From Salinibacterium sp. G-O1 (GTDB taxonomy: Bacteria > Actinomycetota > Actinomycetes > Actinomycetales > Microbacteriaceae), in NCBI RefSeq assembly GCF_030063305.1, contig NZ_JASISV010000002.1, positions 868,001 through 932,000 on the forward strand: DNA of 64,000 nucleotides, in the 5' to 3' direction. Shown one piece after another: positions 17,514 to 26,332 of the stretch; the stretch's first letter is position 1, and each line of letters opens with the position of its first letter. The notes under the pieces were generated by a model. It ran no database searches and was not told the DNA's origin. It saw only the letters and a program-made list of their open reading frames with translations. Position numbers and translations under genes: made by a program.

Positions 17514-20500
17514 CTCGCCGCAGCAGCCACCCGCTGGCCGACGACAGCACTGATGCCGTCGGCGCGCATGCTCACGCCGTACAGGGCGTCCGCGATCTCC
17601 ATGGTGCGCTTCTGGTGCGTGATGACGATGAGCTGGGATGTCTCGCGCAGGTCCTGGAAGATGGTGAGCAGCCGCCCGAGGTTGGCGTCGTCGAGCGCAG
17701 CCTCGACCTCATCCATGATGTAGAACGGGCTGGGGCGCGCCTTGAAGATCGCGATCAGCAGCGCCACAGCGGCCAGGGATCGCTCGCCACCGCTGAGCAG
17801 CGACAGTCGCTCGATCTTCTTGCCCGCCGGCTTCACGCTGACCTCGATGCCGGTCGTGAGCAGGTTGTCTGGATCGGTCAGCTGGATGCTGCCGGTGCCA
17901 CCGGGGAACAGGATCGGGAAGACCTCGTTGAAGGCGACGCGGGTGTCTTCGAACGCTGAGCCGAAGATGTCCTGCATCTTCTCGTCGATCTCGTCGATGA
18001 TCGTGAGCAGGTCTTTGCGGGTGTTCGTGAGGTCGGTGAGCTGCTCGGTGAGGAACTTGTGGCGCTGCTCCAGCGCCTCGAACTCCTCGAGCGCGAGCGG
18101 GTTCACGCGGCCGAGCTGAGCGAGCTTGCGTTCGGCCGCAGCCAGGCGCGCCTGCTGCTCGATGCGCACGAACGGCTTCCCGGGCGCCGCTTCCTCCTCC
18201 GCCACCACCTTCCGAAATGACGGAGTTGAGGGTGAATCCGAGTCGGCATCGCCCGGATTCCCGGGCGCGGCATCCGCAGGTTCCGTCATTTCGGAAGGTG
18301 CGGAGGGCGCGTTGTCGTCCGGGATGGGCACCTGCGGGCCGTACTCGGCGACGAGCACGTCCTCGACGAGCCCGAGCTCCTCGCCGGAGCGTTCGAGCAG
18401 TGTCGACAGGTGCAGCTTCTTCTCGTAGATCTGCATCTCGAGTCCGTGCACGTTCTCGCTGATCGCGAACAACCGCTCGCGAAGCGAACCCTCCTCGCGA
18501 CGCAGCTTCGCCAGTTCCTCGTTCTGGGCCGATCGTTCTGACTCGCGCGCGGCGAGCTGAACTCGCGCCTCCGATACCGAACGGTCTGCGGCGTCGAGCA
18601 CGGTGGGAAGCGCCGCGATGACCTCAGTGGCCGCCGCGACCTGCCGTTGCCGGATGACCGTAAGTCGCGCCTGCTCCTCGGCGGCGGCGCGCTCGGCGAT
18701 GAGCTGCGCGGCGAGAGCCTCTGCCCTGGCCCGCTCGGCCCTGACCCGCTCCCGGATAGTCTCCAGCTGGATGCGCAGCTCAAGCTCTGCGGCACGCGCC
18801 GCCTCCACCTCGCCGAGCACGCCCTCGCGGGCCGAAACGTCGAGCATGGGCCGCGGGGTGGATGCGTAGTCGTCGTGGGCGGCGCTCGCGCGCTCCACGG
18901 CGGATTCGGCATCCTGAACCTTCTCGGCTGTCACCTCGAGGCCGTAAGAGAGTCGATCCCACTCGGCCTGGGCAGCATCGAGCTGGATGCGGAACCGGGC
19001 CAGCTGCTCGGACTGCGCGGCGAGGGCGGCGTCGTGCTCTCGCAGGGTGGTGAGTGCCGTGGATGCCTCGTTTTTGGCGGTCTCGAGCGCGCCCCGCCGC
19101 TCGGCCAGGGCGAATCTCGTGCGCTCGATCTGGGTGGTGACAACCTCAAGTTTCGCGGCTGCAGCATCACGCTCGGCGACAAGCTCGAGCCTCGAACGCT
19201 TCGCTCCGGAACCGCCCCGCAGCACGTATTGCGTGAGGACGTCACCCGCGCGCGTGACGACCGTGGCATCTGTGATGTCGGCGAAGGCGGCGCGCGCCAC
19301 CTCCAGGTCGTCGGCGACGTAGACGCCGGCCAGCAGCCCGAGCACACCGTTCGGTGCCGTCACAACCTCGACGGCGGCACGCACCCCCGGCAGCTTTCGT
19401 GGCGGCGCTGCGTCCGCGGTCGCCGCGAGCACCACCTCGACACGACCGAAGTCTTTGGCTGCGGAATGCTCGAGAGCCGAGAATGCGCTCTCCGCATCAT
19501 CCGCCAGCACGGCGTCGGCGAGGGAGCCGAGAGCCGCGGCGATGGCCGCCTCGAACCCGGGCTCGATCTTGACATGTTCGGCGACGAGGCCGCGGATGCC
19601 GGCCAACTTCGCGCCAACCAGCGCACTGGAGCCGTCTTTCTGATCGACGGCGAGCGACAGCGCCGAGTTGCGTGCGGCGAGCGCATCGCGTTCCCGCTCG
19701 GCCGCGTGCAGCTCGTCGCGGAGGGTCTCGATCTCGCCCTGGGTCTGTGCCACCAGCGATTCGGCTGCCTCATACGCGGCGTCGAGCGAGCCGTCACCCT
19801 CCTCGGCCGTCGTTGCCGTCGATTCGAGGGCGTCGAACTGGGTGCGCGAGGCATCCCGACGCTGCTCGGCCTGTTCGAGGGCGTTCTGCTGACGCAGCAG
19901 CTCACCGCGGGCGGCGGCCAGGGTGGAGCGTGCGACATCCACACGGGACGCGAGCCCGGCGAGCTCGAGTTCGTGGCGCGAAACGAGTGCGCTTTGGGCC
20001 GAGATCTCTTCATCCAGCGAATCCAGGGACGCCTTTGCCGTGGCTGACGCTGCCGCGGCGATGCCCACCGCTACCTCAGCATCCGCGACACCGGCAGCAA
20101 GCCGCTTCGCCTCATCCTGAGCCTCGACCACCGAAGCCTGGCTGACGGAGTTGCCCAGCGACGGCCCATCGCCCTGCTGGCCAAGCAGCGCCAGCCGCTG
20201 GTTCGCGAGCGTGTACAGGTTTCGCAGACGCTCCTGCGCAGACTCGAGGCCGAAAGCGGTGCGGCGGGCGAGGTCCACGGCGTCGCCGACCTGCGCGTGC
20301 TCCAGCCGGCTCTCGCGCAGCTTCGCCTGGTCGAGCTGCTCCTGCAGCACGATGCGCTCGGTCTTGCGCTCAGACTCACTGCGGCTGAAGTCGGTGATCG
20401 CGGCGCGAAGCTCGACCACCTCGTCCGCCAGAAGCCTGGCTCGGGCATCCCGAACGATCGAAGCAATGGATGCCGCCTGCTTCGCGATCTCCGCCTGATG

Positions 20501-21118
20501 CCCCAGTGGCTTCAGCTGGCGCCTGATCTCGCCGGCGAGGTCAGAAAGGCGCAGGAGGTTGGCCTGCATGGCGTCGAGCTTGCGAATGGTCTTCTCTTTG
20601 CGGCGGCGATGCTTCAGGATGCCGGCGGCCTCCTCGATGAAACCGCGCCGTTCCTCGGGGCTGGCCCGCAGCACAGCGTCGAGCTGGCCCTGGCCGACGA
20701 TGACGTGCATCTCGCGGCCGAGGCCGCTGTCGCTCAGCAGCTCCTGCACGTCGAGCAGGCGGCACTGGTCGCCGTTGATCGCGTACTCGCTTCCGCCATT
20801 ACGGAACAGCGTGCGGCTGATCGTGACCTCGGTGTACTCGATCGGCAGTGCGCCGTCGGAGTTGTCGATGGTGAGGATGACCTCGGCCCGACCGAGCGGG
20901 CCTTTCGTCGCCGTCCCCGCGAAGATGACGTCCTCCATCTTGCCGCCGCGGAGGGTCTTGGCGCCCTGCTCCCCCATGACCCAAGCGAGGGCATCCACCA
21001 CATTGGACTTGCCGGAGCCGTTCGGGCCCACCACACACGTCACGCCCTGTTCGAACGCGAAAGTGGTCGGCTGCGCGAAAGACTTGAACCCCTTCAGGGT
21101 CAGGCTCTTCAGGTACAA
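17510..21118 (-). CDS. smc: Chromosome segregation ATPase SMC
   Basis: Condensin subunit that extrudes and aligns DNA loops at the origin. The 1202 residues show the N-terminal head with Walker A GPNGSGKSNVVDAL, coiled coils (about 170-500 and 650-1010), a hinge (about 500-640), then the C-terminal signature LSGGERSLAAVALL and Walker B FYIMDEVEAALDD. The start codon is TTG at 21118 with AAAGGG upstream. Unusually, residues about 940-971 just before the C-terminal head are Pro/Ser/Asp-rich and encoded by a 95-bp palindromic repeat element; a coiled-coil break is expected there. Confidence 0.95.
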   Translation of the reverse strand: MYLKSLTLKGFKSFAQPTTFAFEQGVTCVVGPNGSGKSNVVDALAWVMGEQGAKTLRGGKMEDVIFAGTATKGPLGRAEVILTIDNSDGALPIEYTEVTISRTLFRNGGSEYAINGDQCRLLDVQELLSDSGLGREMHVIVGQGQLDAVLRASPEERRGFIEEAAGILKHRRRKEKTIRKLDAMQANLLRLSDLAGEIRRQLKPLGHQAEIAKQAASIASIVRDARARLLADEVVELRAAITDFSRSESERKTERIVLQEQLDQAKLRESRLEHAQVGDAVDLARRTAFGLESAQERLRNLYTLANQRLALLGQQGDGPSLGNSVSQASVVEAQDEAKRLAAGVADAEVAVGIAAAASATAKASLDSLDEEISAQSALVSRHELELAGLASRVDVARSTLAAARGELLRQQNALEQAEQRRDASRTQFDALESTATTAEEGDGSLDAAYEAAESLVAQTQGEIETLRDELHAAERERDALAARNSALSLAVDQKDGSSALVGAKLAGIRGLVAEHVKIEPGFEAAIAAALGSLADAVLADDAESAFSALEHSAAKDFGRVEVVLAATADAAPPRKLPGVRAAVEVVTAPNGVLGLLAGVYVADDLEVARAAFADITDATVVTRAGDVLTQYVLRGGSGAKRSRLELVAERDAAAAKLEVVTTQIERTRFALAERRGALETAKNEASTALTTLREHDAALAAQSEQLARFRIQLDAAQAEWDRLSYGLEVTAEKVQDAESAVERASAAHDDYASTPRPMLDVSAREGVLGEVEAARAAELELRIQLETIRERVRAERARAEALAAQLIAERAAAEEQARLTVIRQRQVAAATEVIAALPTVLDAADRSVSEARVQLAARESERSAQNEELAKLRREEGSLRERLFAISENVHGLEMQIYEKKLHLSTLLERSGEELGLVEDVLVAEYGPQVPIPDDNAPSAPSEMTEPADAAPGNPGDADSDSPSTPSFRKVVAEEEAAPGKPFVRIEQQARLAAAERKLAQLGRVNPLALEEFEALEQRHKFLTEQLTDLTNTRKDLLTIIDEIDEKMQDIFGSAFEDTRVAFNEVFPILFPGGTGSIQLTDPDNLLTTGIEVSVKPAGKKIERLSLLSGGERSLAAVALLIAIFKARPSPFYIMDEVEAALDDANLGRLLTIFQDLRETSQLIVITHQKRTMEIADALYGVSMRADGISAVVGQRVAAAAS
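18206..18300. repeat. Palindromic repeat element, copy 1 (in frame inside smc)
   Basis: Perfect 19-bp inverted repeats CACCTTCCGAAATGACGGA (18206-18224 and, reversed, 18282-18300) enclose a 57-bp GC-rich core. Through smc the arms encode PSEMTE and PSFRKV. Its size, arm layout and the CCTTCSGAAAT core match the copies at 21228 and 29581. The arm sequence has diverged at the inner end (GACGGA rather than TCAGGA). Confidence 0.8.
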
Positions 21119-21227
21119 GACGCCGCCCTTTCTGTGGTCTCGGATGCTGGGTATACGGTACCGGAACGCCGGCCGCTCCCCGTGCAGGCGGGGCCGACGC
21201 CGCCAGCAGATGCTCCACGCCGTCCAA

Positions 21228-21327
21228 CCTTCGGAAATTCAGGAAATGCGGTGCGGCAGACGAGATCGCCGCGGTGCTTCCGGCAGTCACTGCGCGGTGC
21301 GCGGCGGACTTCCTGAATTTCCGAAGG
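21228..21327. repeat. Palindromic repeat element, copy 2 (between smc and GH42 gene)
   Basis: Perfect 18-bp inverted repeats CCTTCGGAAATTCAGGAA at 21228-21245 and 21310-21327 enclose a 64-bp GC-rich core. It lies in the 396-bp intergenic region between the divergent smc and beta-galactosidase genes, upstream of both promoters. The rest of that region holds the smc ribosome binding site and the beta-galactosidase promoter and operators. Confidence 0.85.
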
Positions 21328-21404
21328 CGGTCAAACGCGGCTGACATCGTGCGGTGTAAACGGTTGCCTGCGGGGAGCACGGGACAACGATATTCCCGGC
21401 TTGC

Positions 21405-21432
21405 TTGACAGGGTTGAGAAGCGCTCGATAAT
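21405..21432 (+). promoter_or_regulatory. Strong sigma-70-type promoter for the beta-galactosidase gene
   Basis: Consensus -35 TTGACA at 21405-21410, a 16-bp spacer and -10 GATAAT at 21427-21432. It is by far the best vegetative promoter match seen in the window. The first operator starts at its -10 box. Confidence 0.75.
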
Positions 21433-21449
21433 CTGTGCACGTTCCCAGA
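21432..21449 (+). promoter_or_regulatory. LacI-type operator O1
   Basis: Imperfect palindrome TGTGCACGTTCCCA (21434-21447) overlapping the -10 box and start site. It is a near copy of the downstream site at 21477. Confidence 0.65.
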
Positions 21450-21476
21450 CATTGGCGTCGAACCCCCTTTTTCGCC

Positions 21477-21500
21477 AATTCTGTGCACGTTCACAGAATT
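21477..21500 (+). promoter_or_regulatory. LacI-type operator O2
   Basis: A 24-base palindrome with perfect 9-bp arms, AATTCTGTG and CACAGAATT, around CACGTT. The core TGTGCACGTTCACA is the form bound by many actinobacterial LacI-family sugar repressors. It ends 14 bases before the GTG start and just ahead of the ribosome binding site AAAGGAG. Confidence 0.7.
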
Positions 21501-21514
21501 GCAAAGGAGCCTTC

Positions 21515-23539
21515 GTGAACATCCCCCGCACCGGACCCGTCACGTCGGTCAGTTCCCTCACCAACGGGATGGTATTTGGCTGCGACTACAACCCGGAGCA
21601 GTGGGGTTCCGACGTCTGGCGGGATGACGTCCGGTTGATGCGCGACGCGGGAATCGGCCTGGTCGCGCTTAACATCTTCGGTTGGTCGAACATTCAGCCC
21701 CGAGAGGGCGAGTTCGATTTCGCGGACCTCGACGAGATCATCGATCTTCTCCACGCGAATAATATCCGCGTGAACCTCGGAACCGGCACCGCGTCGGCCC
21801 CGCCGTGGCTGAGCACGGCGCATCCCGAGATCCTTCCCATGGCGGAAGACGGCACGACGCGGTATCCGGGCGGACGGCAGGCATGGTGCCCGAGTTCGCC
21901 AGTCTTCCGGGAGTACGCCCTCCACCTCGTCGAGGCCGTGGCATCCCGCTATGGCGCGCATCCCGCCGTTGCGCTGTGGCACGTCTCGAACGAGCTCGGG
22001 TGCCACAACGCTCTCTGCTACGACGACGACAGTGCTGTCGCGTTTCGCACGTGGCTCCGTCATCGCTATGACACCATCGACGCCCTCAACGAGGCGTGGG
22101 GCACCTCCTTCTGGAGCCAGAGGTACGGCGCCTGGGACGAGATTCTCCCGCCCCGCGCAGCCCTTTCGTTGCGCAATCCCGCCCAGCGCCTCGATTTTCA
22201 GCGATTCAGTTCAGACGAACTTCTCGACTACTACCGCAGCGAGTGCGCGGTGATCCGCCGCCACAGCGCCGCCCCGGTGACCACCAACTTCATGGTGACC
22301 GCCCACATTCGAAACCTCGACTACTGGACGTGGGTCGACGACGTCGATCTCGTTGCGAATGACCACTACCTCGACCATCGACTGCCCAACCCGACCGCCG
22401 AGTTGTCGTTCGCCGCCGATCTGACACGCGGGCTGGCCAAAGGCGAGCCCTGGCTGCTCATGGAGAGCAGTGCTGGAGCAGTCAACTGGCAGCCACACAA
22501 CCTGCCGAAGCAGCCCGGCGAGATGACCCGCAACTCGGTGTCACATATCGCGCGTGGTGCCGACGGCGTGTGTTTCTTCCAATGGCGCGCGTCGCCACAG
22601 GGTGCGGAAAAATTCCACTCCGCTCTCATCCCACACGCGGGAACGGATAGCGAGGTCTGGCGGGAAACTGTCGCGCTTGGGCGCCTGATGACTGACCTTG
22701 CCGAAGTCGCCGGCACCCGCGTCGAGTCTCACGTCGCGATCCTCTTCAGTTGGGAGGCGTGGTGGGCAGCCGACGGCGAAGCTCGTCCCAGCCAGGCGGT
22801 TAACTATCTTCAGCAGGTTCATGCGGTGTACAGCGCACTGCGAGAGCTCGGTGTCACCGTCGACGTCGTGTCGCCCTCAGCTTCACTCGACGGCTACCGA
22901 CTGGCAGTGGTCCCGAGCCTCCACCTCGTCTCTGACGATGATGCGACGCGACTCACGTCGTGGGTCGAGGCTGGCGGGCACGCTGTCGTCACCTTCAACA
23001 GCGGCATCGTCGATGACTGCGACCGCGTCCGCCTTGGCGGCTATCCGGGCGCGTTCCGGGACATGCTCGGTGTGAGGGTTGAGGAATTCGTGCCGGTCCT
23101 CCCAGGCGACGTCGTCCATCTCGACAGCGGAGCGACCGCTGGGCTCTGGACCGAGCGCCTCACACTGACCACGGCCGACGCGATCTCGCGGTACACCGAC
23201 GGCCCCGTGCCCGGGCTGCCAGCCGTGACTCGCAACATGTTTGGTGCCGGCGAGGCACGCTACATCGCCACAGCCCTCGACGAGACCGCGCTGCGTGAGC
23301 AGTTTCGCGTGGCGCTCGTGGAGGCGAATGTCGCGATTCGTGCGCTCGGTGGTTCGGGCGCAGTGGAGGTCGTTCGGCGGGCGTCGGCTGATCGCTCGTA
23401 CGTGTTTGTGATCAACAACTCGAGCGAGGAGGTCACGATCCCCGTCGTGGGGCATGACCTCGTCACCAAGGTGGACATTTCGCAATTCCTCCGTGTGCCG
23501 GCAGGCGCGGCGCGAATCGTCCGGGAGACAGCGGCATGA
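21515..23539 (+). CDS. Beta-galactosidase, glycoside hydrolase family 42
   Basis: Retaining beta-galactosidase that splits beta-galactosides and galacto-oligosaccharides; no signal peptide, so cytoplasmic. The 674 residues comprise a TIM barrel beginning GCDYNPEQW, the acid/base glutamate in WHVSNELGCH and the nucleophile in WLLMESSAGAVNW. A trimerisation domain follows (VAILFSWEAWWA). GTG at 21515 has AAAGGAG five bases upstream. Preceded by two LacI-type operators, so it should be repressed without its sugar. No transporter or LacI gene lies beside it. Confidence 0.93.
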   Translation: MNIPRTGPVTSVSSLTNGMVFGCDYNPEQWGSDVWRDDVRLMRDAGIGLVALNIFGWSNIQPREGEFDFADLDEIIDLLHANNIRVNLGTGTASAPPWLSTAHPEILPMAEDGTTRYPGGRQAWCPSSPVFREYALHLVEAVASRYGAHPAVALWHVSNELGCHNALCYDDDSAVAFRTWLRHRYDTIDALNEAWGTSFWSQRYGAWDEILPPRAALSLRNPAQRLDFQRFSSDELLDYYRSECAVIRRHSAAPVTTNFMVTAHIRNLDYWTWVDDVDLVANDHYLDHRLPNPTAELSFAADLTRGLAKGEPWLLMESSAGAVNWQPHNLPKQPGEMTRNSVSHIARGADGVCFFQWRASPQGAEKFHSALIPHAGTDSEVWRETVALGRLMTDLAEVAGTRVESHVAILFSWEAWWAADGEARPSQAVNYLQQVHAVYSALRELGVTVDVVSPSASLDGYRLAVVPSLHLVSDDDATRLTSWVEAGGHAVVTFNSGIVDDCDRVRLGGYPGAFRDMLGVRVEEFVPVLPGDVVHLDSGATAGLWTERLTLTTADAISRYTDGPVPGLPAVTRNMFGAGEARYIATALDETALREQFRVALVEANVAIRALGGSGAVEVVRRASADRSYVFVINNSSEEVTIPVVGHDLVTKVDISQFLRVPAGAARIVRETAA

Positions 23540-23581
23540 ACGCGCCCACCACCCTCCTCATCAGGATTCCCCTGATCACCC

Positions 23582-23602
23582 CCGCGGTCACCGTGACCGC
23601 GG
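23582..23602. other. Perfect 21-bp palindrome between GH42 and esterase genes
   Basis: CCGCGGTCAC-C-GTGACCGCGG, with 10-bp arms around a single base, 43 bases after the beta-galactosidase stop. It may end that transcript or bind a regulator of the esterase gene; no T-tract follows. Confidence 0.5.
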
Positions 23603-23662
23603 TAGCACATCGGTCTGCGTCGTCCGTTATCGATGCACTACATGGAAGGAAGTACGTGTCGC

Positions 23663-26140
23663 ATGAATGATCATCAGAATATCCGGATACGACGATCCCG
23701 AAAGATGCTCGCGCTGGCGCTCAGCGCGCTGGTGGCATCCGCGGGTTTGGTCAGCGTGGCCGCGCCAGCTGCCGCCGACAATCCTGTCAGCATCAACGTC
23801 GACCTTGAGGGAACATGGAAGTTCATCAAGGGAGACAACCCCGCGTACGCGACCCCCGCGTTCGACGACAGCGCCTGGCTGGACCTCACCGTCCCGGAGG
23901 ACGGCGCGCAGTGGGCCTCCTACAACGGCTACGGCTGGTACCGGCTCAAGTTCACCCTTCCGACCGAGGCTGCAGGAACCAACCTGGTCGCATCGCTCGG
24001 CTTCATTGACGACGCCGACGAGGCATACCTCAACGGCGTGAAGATCGGCAGCTCTGGTCGATTCTCACCCGCCGACAGCCAGTGGTTCGAGAAGCGCCTG
24101 TACACCGTGCCCGGGAACGTTCCGGTCTTTGGCGGCGAAAACGTGATCGCCATCAAGGTTCAGGACCAAAGTGGTGGTGGCGGAATCTACAGGGGCCCGC
24201 TCGCCATCTACTCCAAGGACCAGGTGAGGCAGAACGTCTACGAGATCCCAGGGGCGCGCGTGTCAGCCTCGGTCGAGGCACAGGTGCAAGCGGTGCTCGA
24301 TGTTCAGAAGGCCGCGCTCGCCGCGGGCGACGTGAACGGTTACCTGGCGACCCTCGGCTCGAGCTACGTTCACGACGGCAGGGACGCCGATCGCCGAGCT
24401 CGCGAGCTCACCACGTGGATGGCCGCGTCCGGTGGCACACTCACCCTGAGTGACGGGGAGGTCGAGGTGGTCCAGGATGGCAACGGCAACCTCGTCGTCG
24501 ACACCAACCGATCGATCACCGGCACCAAGAACGGCGCTCCGTTCGAATTCCAGCCGACCGCTCAGACCTTCCTCCAGTTCGACCCCAGCACACTGCTCGA
24601 GGTCGGCAACCACTCCAGGTTCTTCCGCGAGAACGTCGAGTCAGTTGTCGAGGGAAACAAGCTGCGCGAGTTCGTCACGTACCTTCCCCCGTCGTACTTT
24701 GACGAGCCGAACCGCCAGTACCCGGTGGTGTACATGCTGCACGGCATCAACGGCGGAAGCCGCGAATGGGAGCCGCGCGACATGGACGACAAGCTGGATG
24801 CACTGTGGGCCGGTGGCCTCGCCGAGACGATCGTGATCATGCCCGACGGCGAATCGCTGTGGTACGTGGACTCGACGGCCGTGAAGTGGCGGACCATGTT
24901 CTACACCGAGATGATGCCCCTGGTGGATGCTGAGTACCGCACACTCGCGGACCCCAGCTTCCGCGGGCTCAGCGGTGTCTCCATGGGAGGCTTCGGCGCC
25001 TGGTCGATCGGTCTCGAGAGCCCAGACAAGTTCTCGTCGATCGCGTCCCACATTGGAGCTATCGGCTCCACCCAGGGTGGCAAGCCGCGCCCGTACGACA
25101 AGGTCAACACCATGACGACGGAGGAGCTCAGTCACTACGACTTCTTCTTCGACGCATGCGAGTTTGATGAGTACTCATTCGACAACGCCGCACGCACGAT
25201 GGCCACCCGCCTGACTGCGAAGAACGTTGACTTCACGTGGGCCGTGTATCCGACAGGCACTCACAACGACGCCTGCTGGGTGCCGCACCTGGTCGACTCG
25301 TTTGGGGTTCACTCGACGCACTTCCGTGACAGGGGCCTTCAAGAGGACTACGTCGCTCCGGTCATCACGATTGACGATGGTGACGCCGAAGCAACGTCGT
25401 TCGGCTGGTACAACGCGCCAGTCGCCCTGACGGTGAACGTCACCGACGAGACGGATGCCGCCCCCACGGTCGAGTACTCGCTCGATGGTGGGTCGTGGAC
25501 TCCGTACGTCGATGCCGTGACCGTCGGAGAGGGAGAACACACCCTCTCGGTGCGCGCGACAGACGCCGCGGGCAACCAGTCCGAGGCAGCCGTCACGACG
25601 AAGGTCGATCTCGGCGCCCCTGTGTCGAGTGCCGTGGTGAGCGGATACAGCCGCACAGTGGTTCTGGACGCCACGGACGCGCTGAGCGGCATCGCCTCCA
25701 TCGAGTACAAGATCGGTTCCGGAAACTGGACGGTCTACTCCGCCGGCTTCACGCTGGGTAACGGCGCCACGACGGTCACGTTCCGCGCGACCGACAAGGC
25801 GGGCAATGTCGGGGTCGCCAACACTGTGGCCGTTCCCGCATTCGCCAGCCTCGAGAAGAGCAAGGTGAAAACCAAGCTCGCGAAAAACAACATCTCGGTT
25901 TCCGAGGTGGGTGTCGTCGAGATCACCGTCAAGTCGGATCTGGATGCCGCTGCGGTGGGATCGGTGACCGTCAAGGTCGGCAGCCAGGTGTTGCCAGCCA
26001 GCCAGTTGGTGAACGGTGCGACGGTCGTCACACTGCCAAGCCTCCCCGTTGGTACCCACACGATCACGGTGACATACGACGCTTCGTCGTCGCTCACCCT
26101 GCTCCCGAGCGAAGACACGATCAAGCTCAAGGTCAAGTAG
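23663..26140 (+). CDS. Secreted multidomain esterase (PF00756-type) with sugar-binding and Ig-like modules
   Basis: An 825-residue exported protein. A signal peptide (about 1-38, ending APAAADN) leads into a beta-sandwich resembling the N-terminal domain of GH2 or sialate esterases (LEGTWKFIKGD to PLAIYSK, about 45-200). An NTF2/SnoaL-like segment follows (205-310). Next is an alpha/beta-hydrolase esterase (VVYMLHGINGGSREW) with nucleophile S440 in GLSGVSMGGFGAW and a GTHNDACW histidine. Two OmpL47-like repeats (EYSLDGGSWTPY, EYKIGSGNWTVY) and an Ig-like domain close it. No LPXTG anchor is seen. Probably deacylates carbohydrate esters or polymers outside the cell; substrate unknown. ATG at 23663 has GGAAGGAAG ten bases upstream. 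Confidence 0.85.
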   Translation: MNDHQNIRIRRSRKMLALALSALVASAGLVSVAAPAAADNPVSINVDLEGTWKFIKGDNPAYATPAFDDSAWLDLTVPEDGAQWASYNGYGWYRLKFTLPTEAAGTNLVASLGFIDDADEAYLNGVKIGSSGRFSPADSQWFEKRLYTVPGNVPVFGGENVIAIKVQDQSGGGGIYRGPLAIYSKDQVRQNVYEIPGARVSASVEAQVQAVLDVQKAALAAGDVNGYLATLGSSYVHDGRDADRRARELTTWMAASGGTLTLSDGEVEVVQDGNGNLVVDTNRSITGTKNGAPFEFQPTAQTFLQFDPSTLLEVGNHSRFFRENVESVVEGNKLREFVTYLPPSYFDEPNRQYPVVYMLHGINGGSREWEPRDMDDKLDALWAGGLAETIVIMPDGESLWYVDSTAVKWRTMFYTEMMPLVDAEYRTLADPSFRGLSGVSMGGFGAWSIGLESPDKFSSIASHIGAIGSTQGGKPRPYDKVNTMTTEELSHYDFFFDACEFDEYSFDNAARTMATRLTAKNVDFTWAVYPTGTHNDACWVPHLVDSFGVHSTHFRDRGLQEDYVAPVITIDDGDAEATSFGWYNAPVALTVNVTDETDAAPTVEYSLDGGSWTPYVDAVTVGEGEHTLSVRATDAAGNQSEAAVTTKVDLGAPVSSAVVSGYSRTVVLDATDALSGIASIEYKIGSGNWTVYSAGFTLGNGATTVTFRATDKAGNVGVANTVAVPAFASLEKSKVKTKLAKNNISVSEVGVVEITVKSDLDAAAVGSVTVKVGSQVLPASQLVNGATVVTLPSLPVGTHTITVTYDASSSLTLLPSEDTIKLKVK

Positions 26141-26153
26141 GCCAACCCTGAGA

Positions 26154-26197
26154 GCGCGGGTCGCGGCTCTGCTTACGGGCAGAGTCGCGGCCCGCGC
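26154..26197 (+). terminator. Terminator after the esterase gene
   Basis: A 19-bp GC-rich stem (GCGCGGGTCGCGGCTCTGC pairing with its near-complement, two G-U pairs) with a 6-base loop, starting 14 bases after the stop codon. ATTCGTTTGT follows. Confidence 0.75.
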
Positions 26198-26332
26198 ATT
26201 CGTTTGTGGCCGGTCGGGCAGTCCGAACCGTCGCGGGGCACATTTCGGTCACGGTCTGTCGGAACGCGGTGCCGCGGTAGTAATCTGGTCGGCTGCCTTC
26301 CGCCGCATCCAGCCGTGAGGAGAACGACCGCC

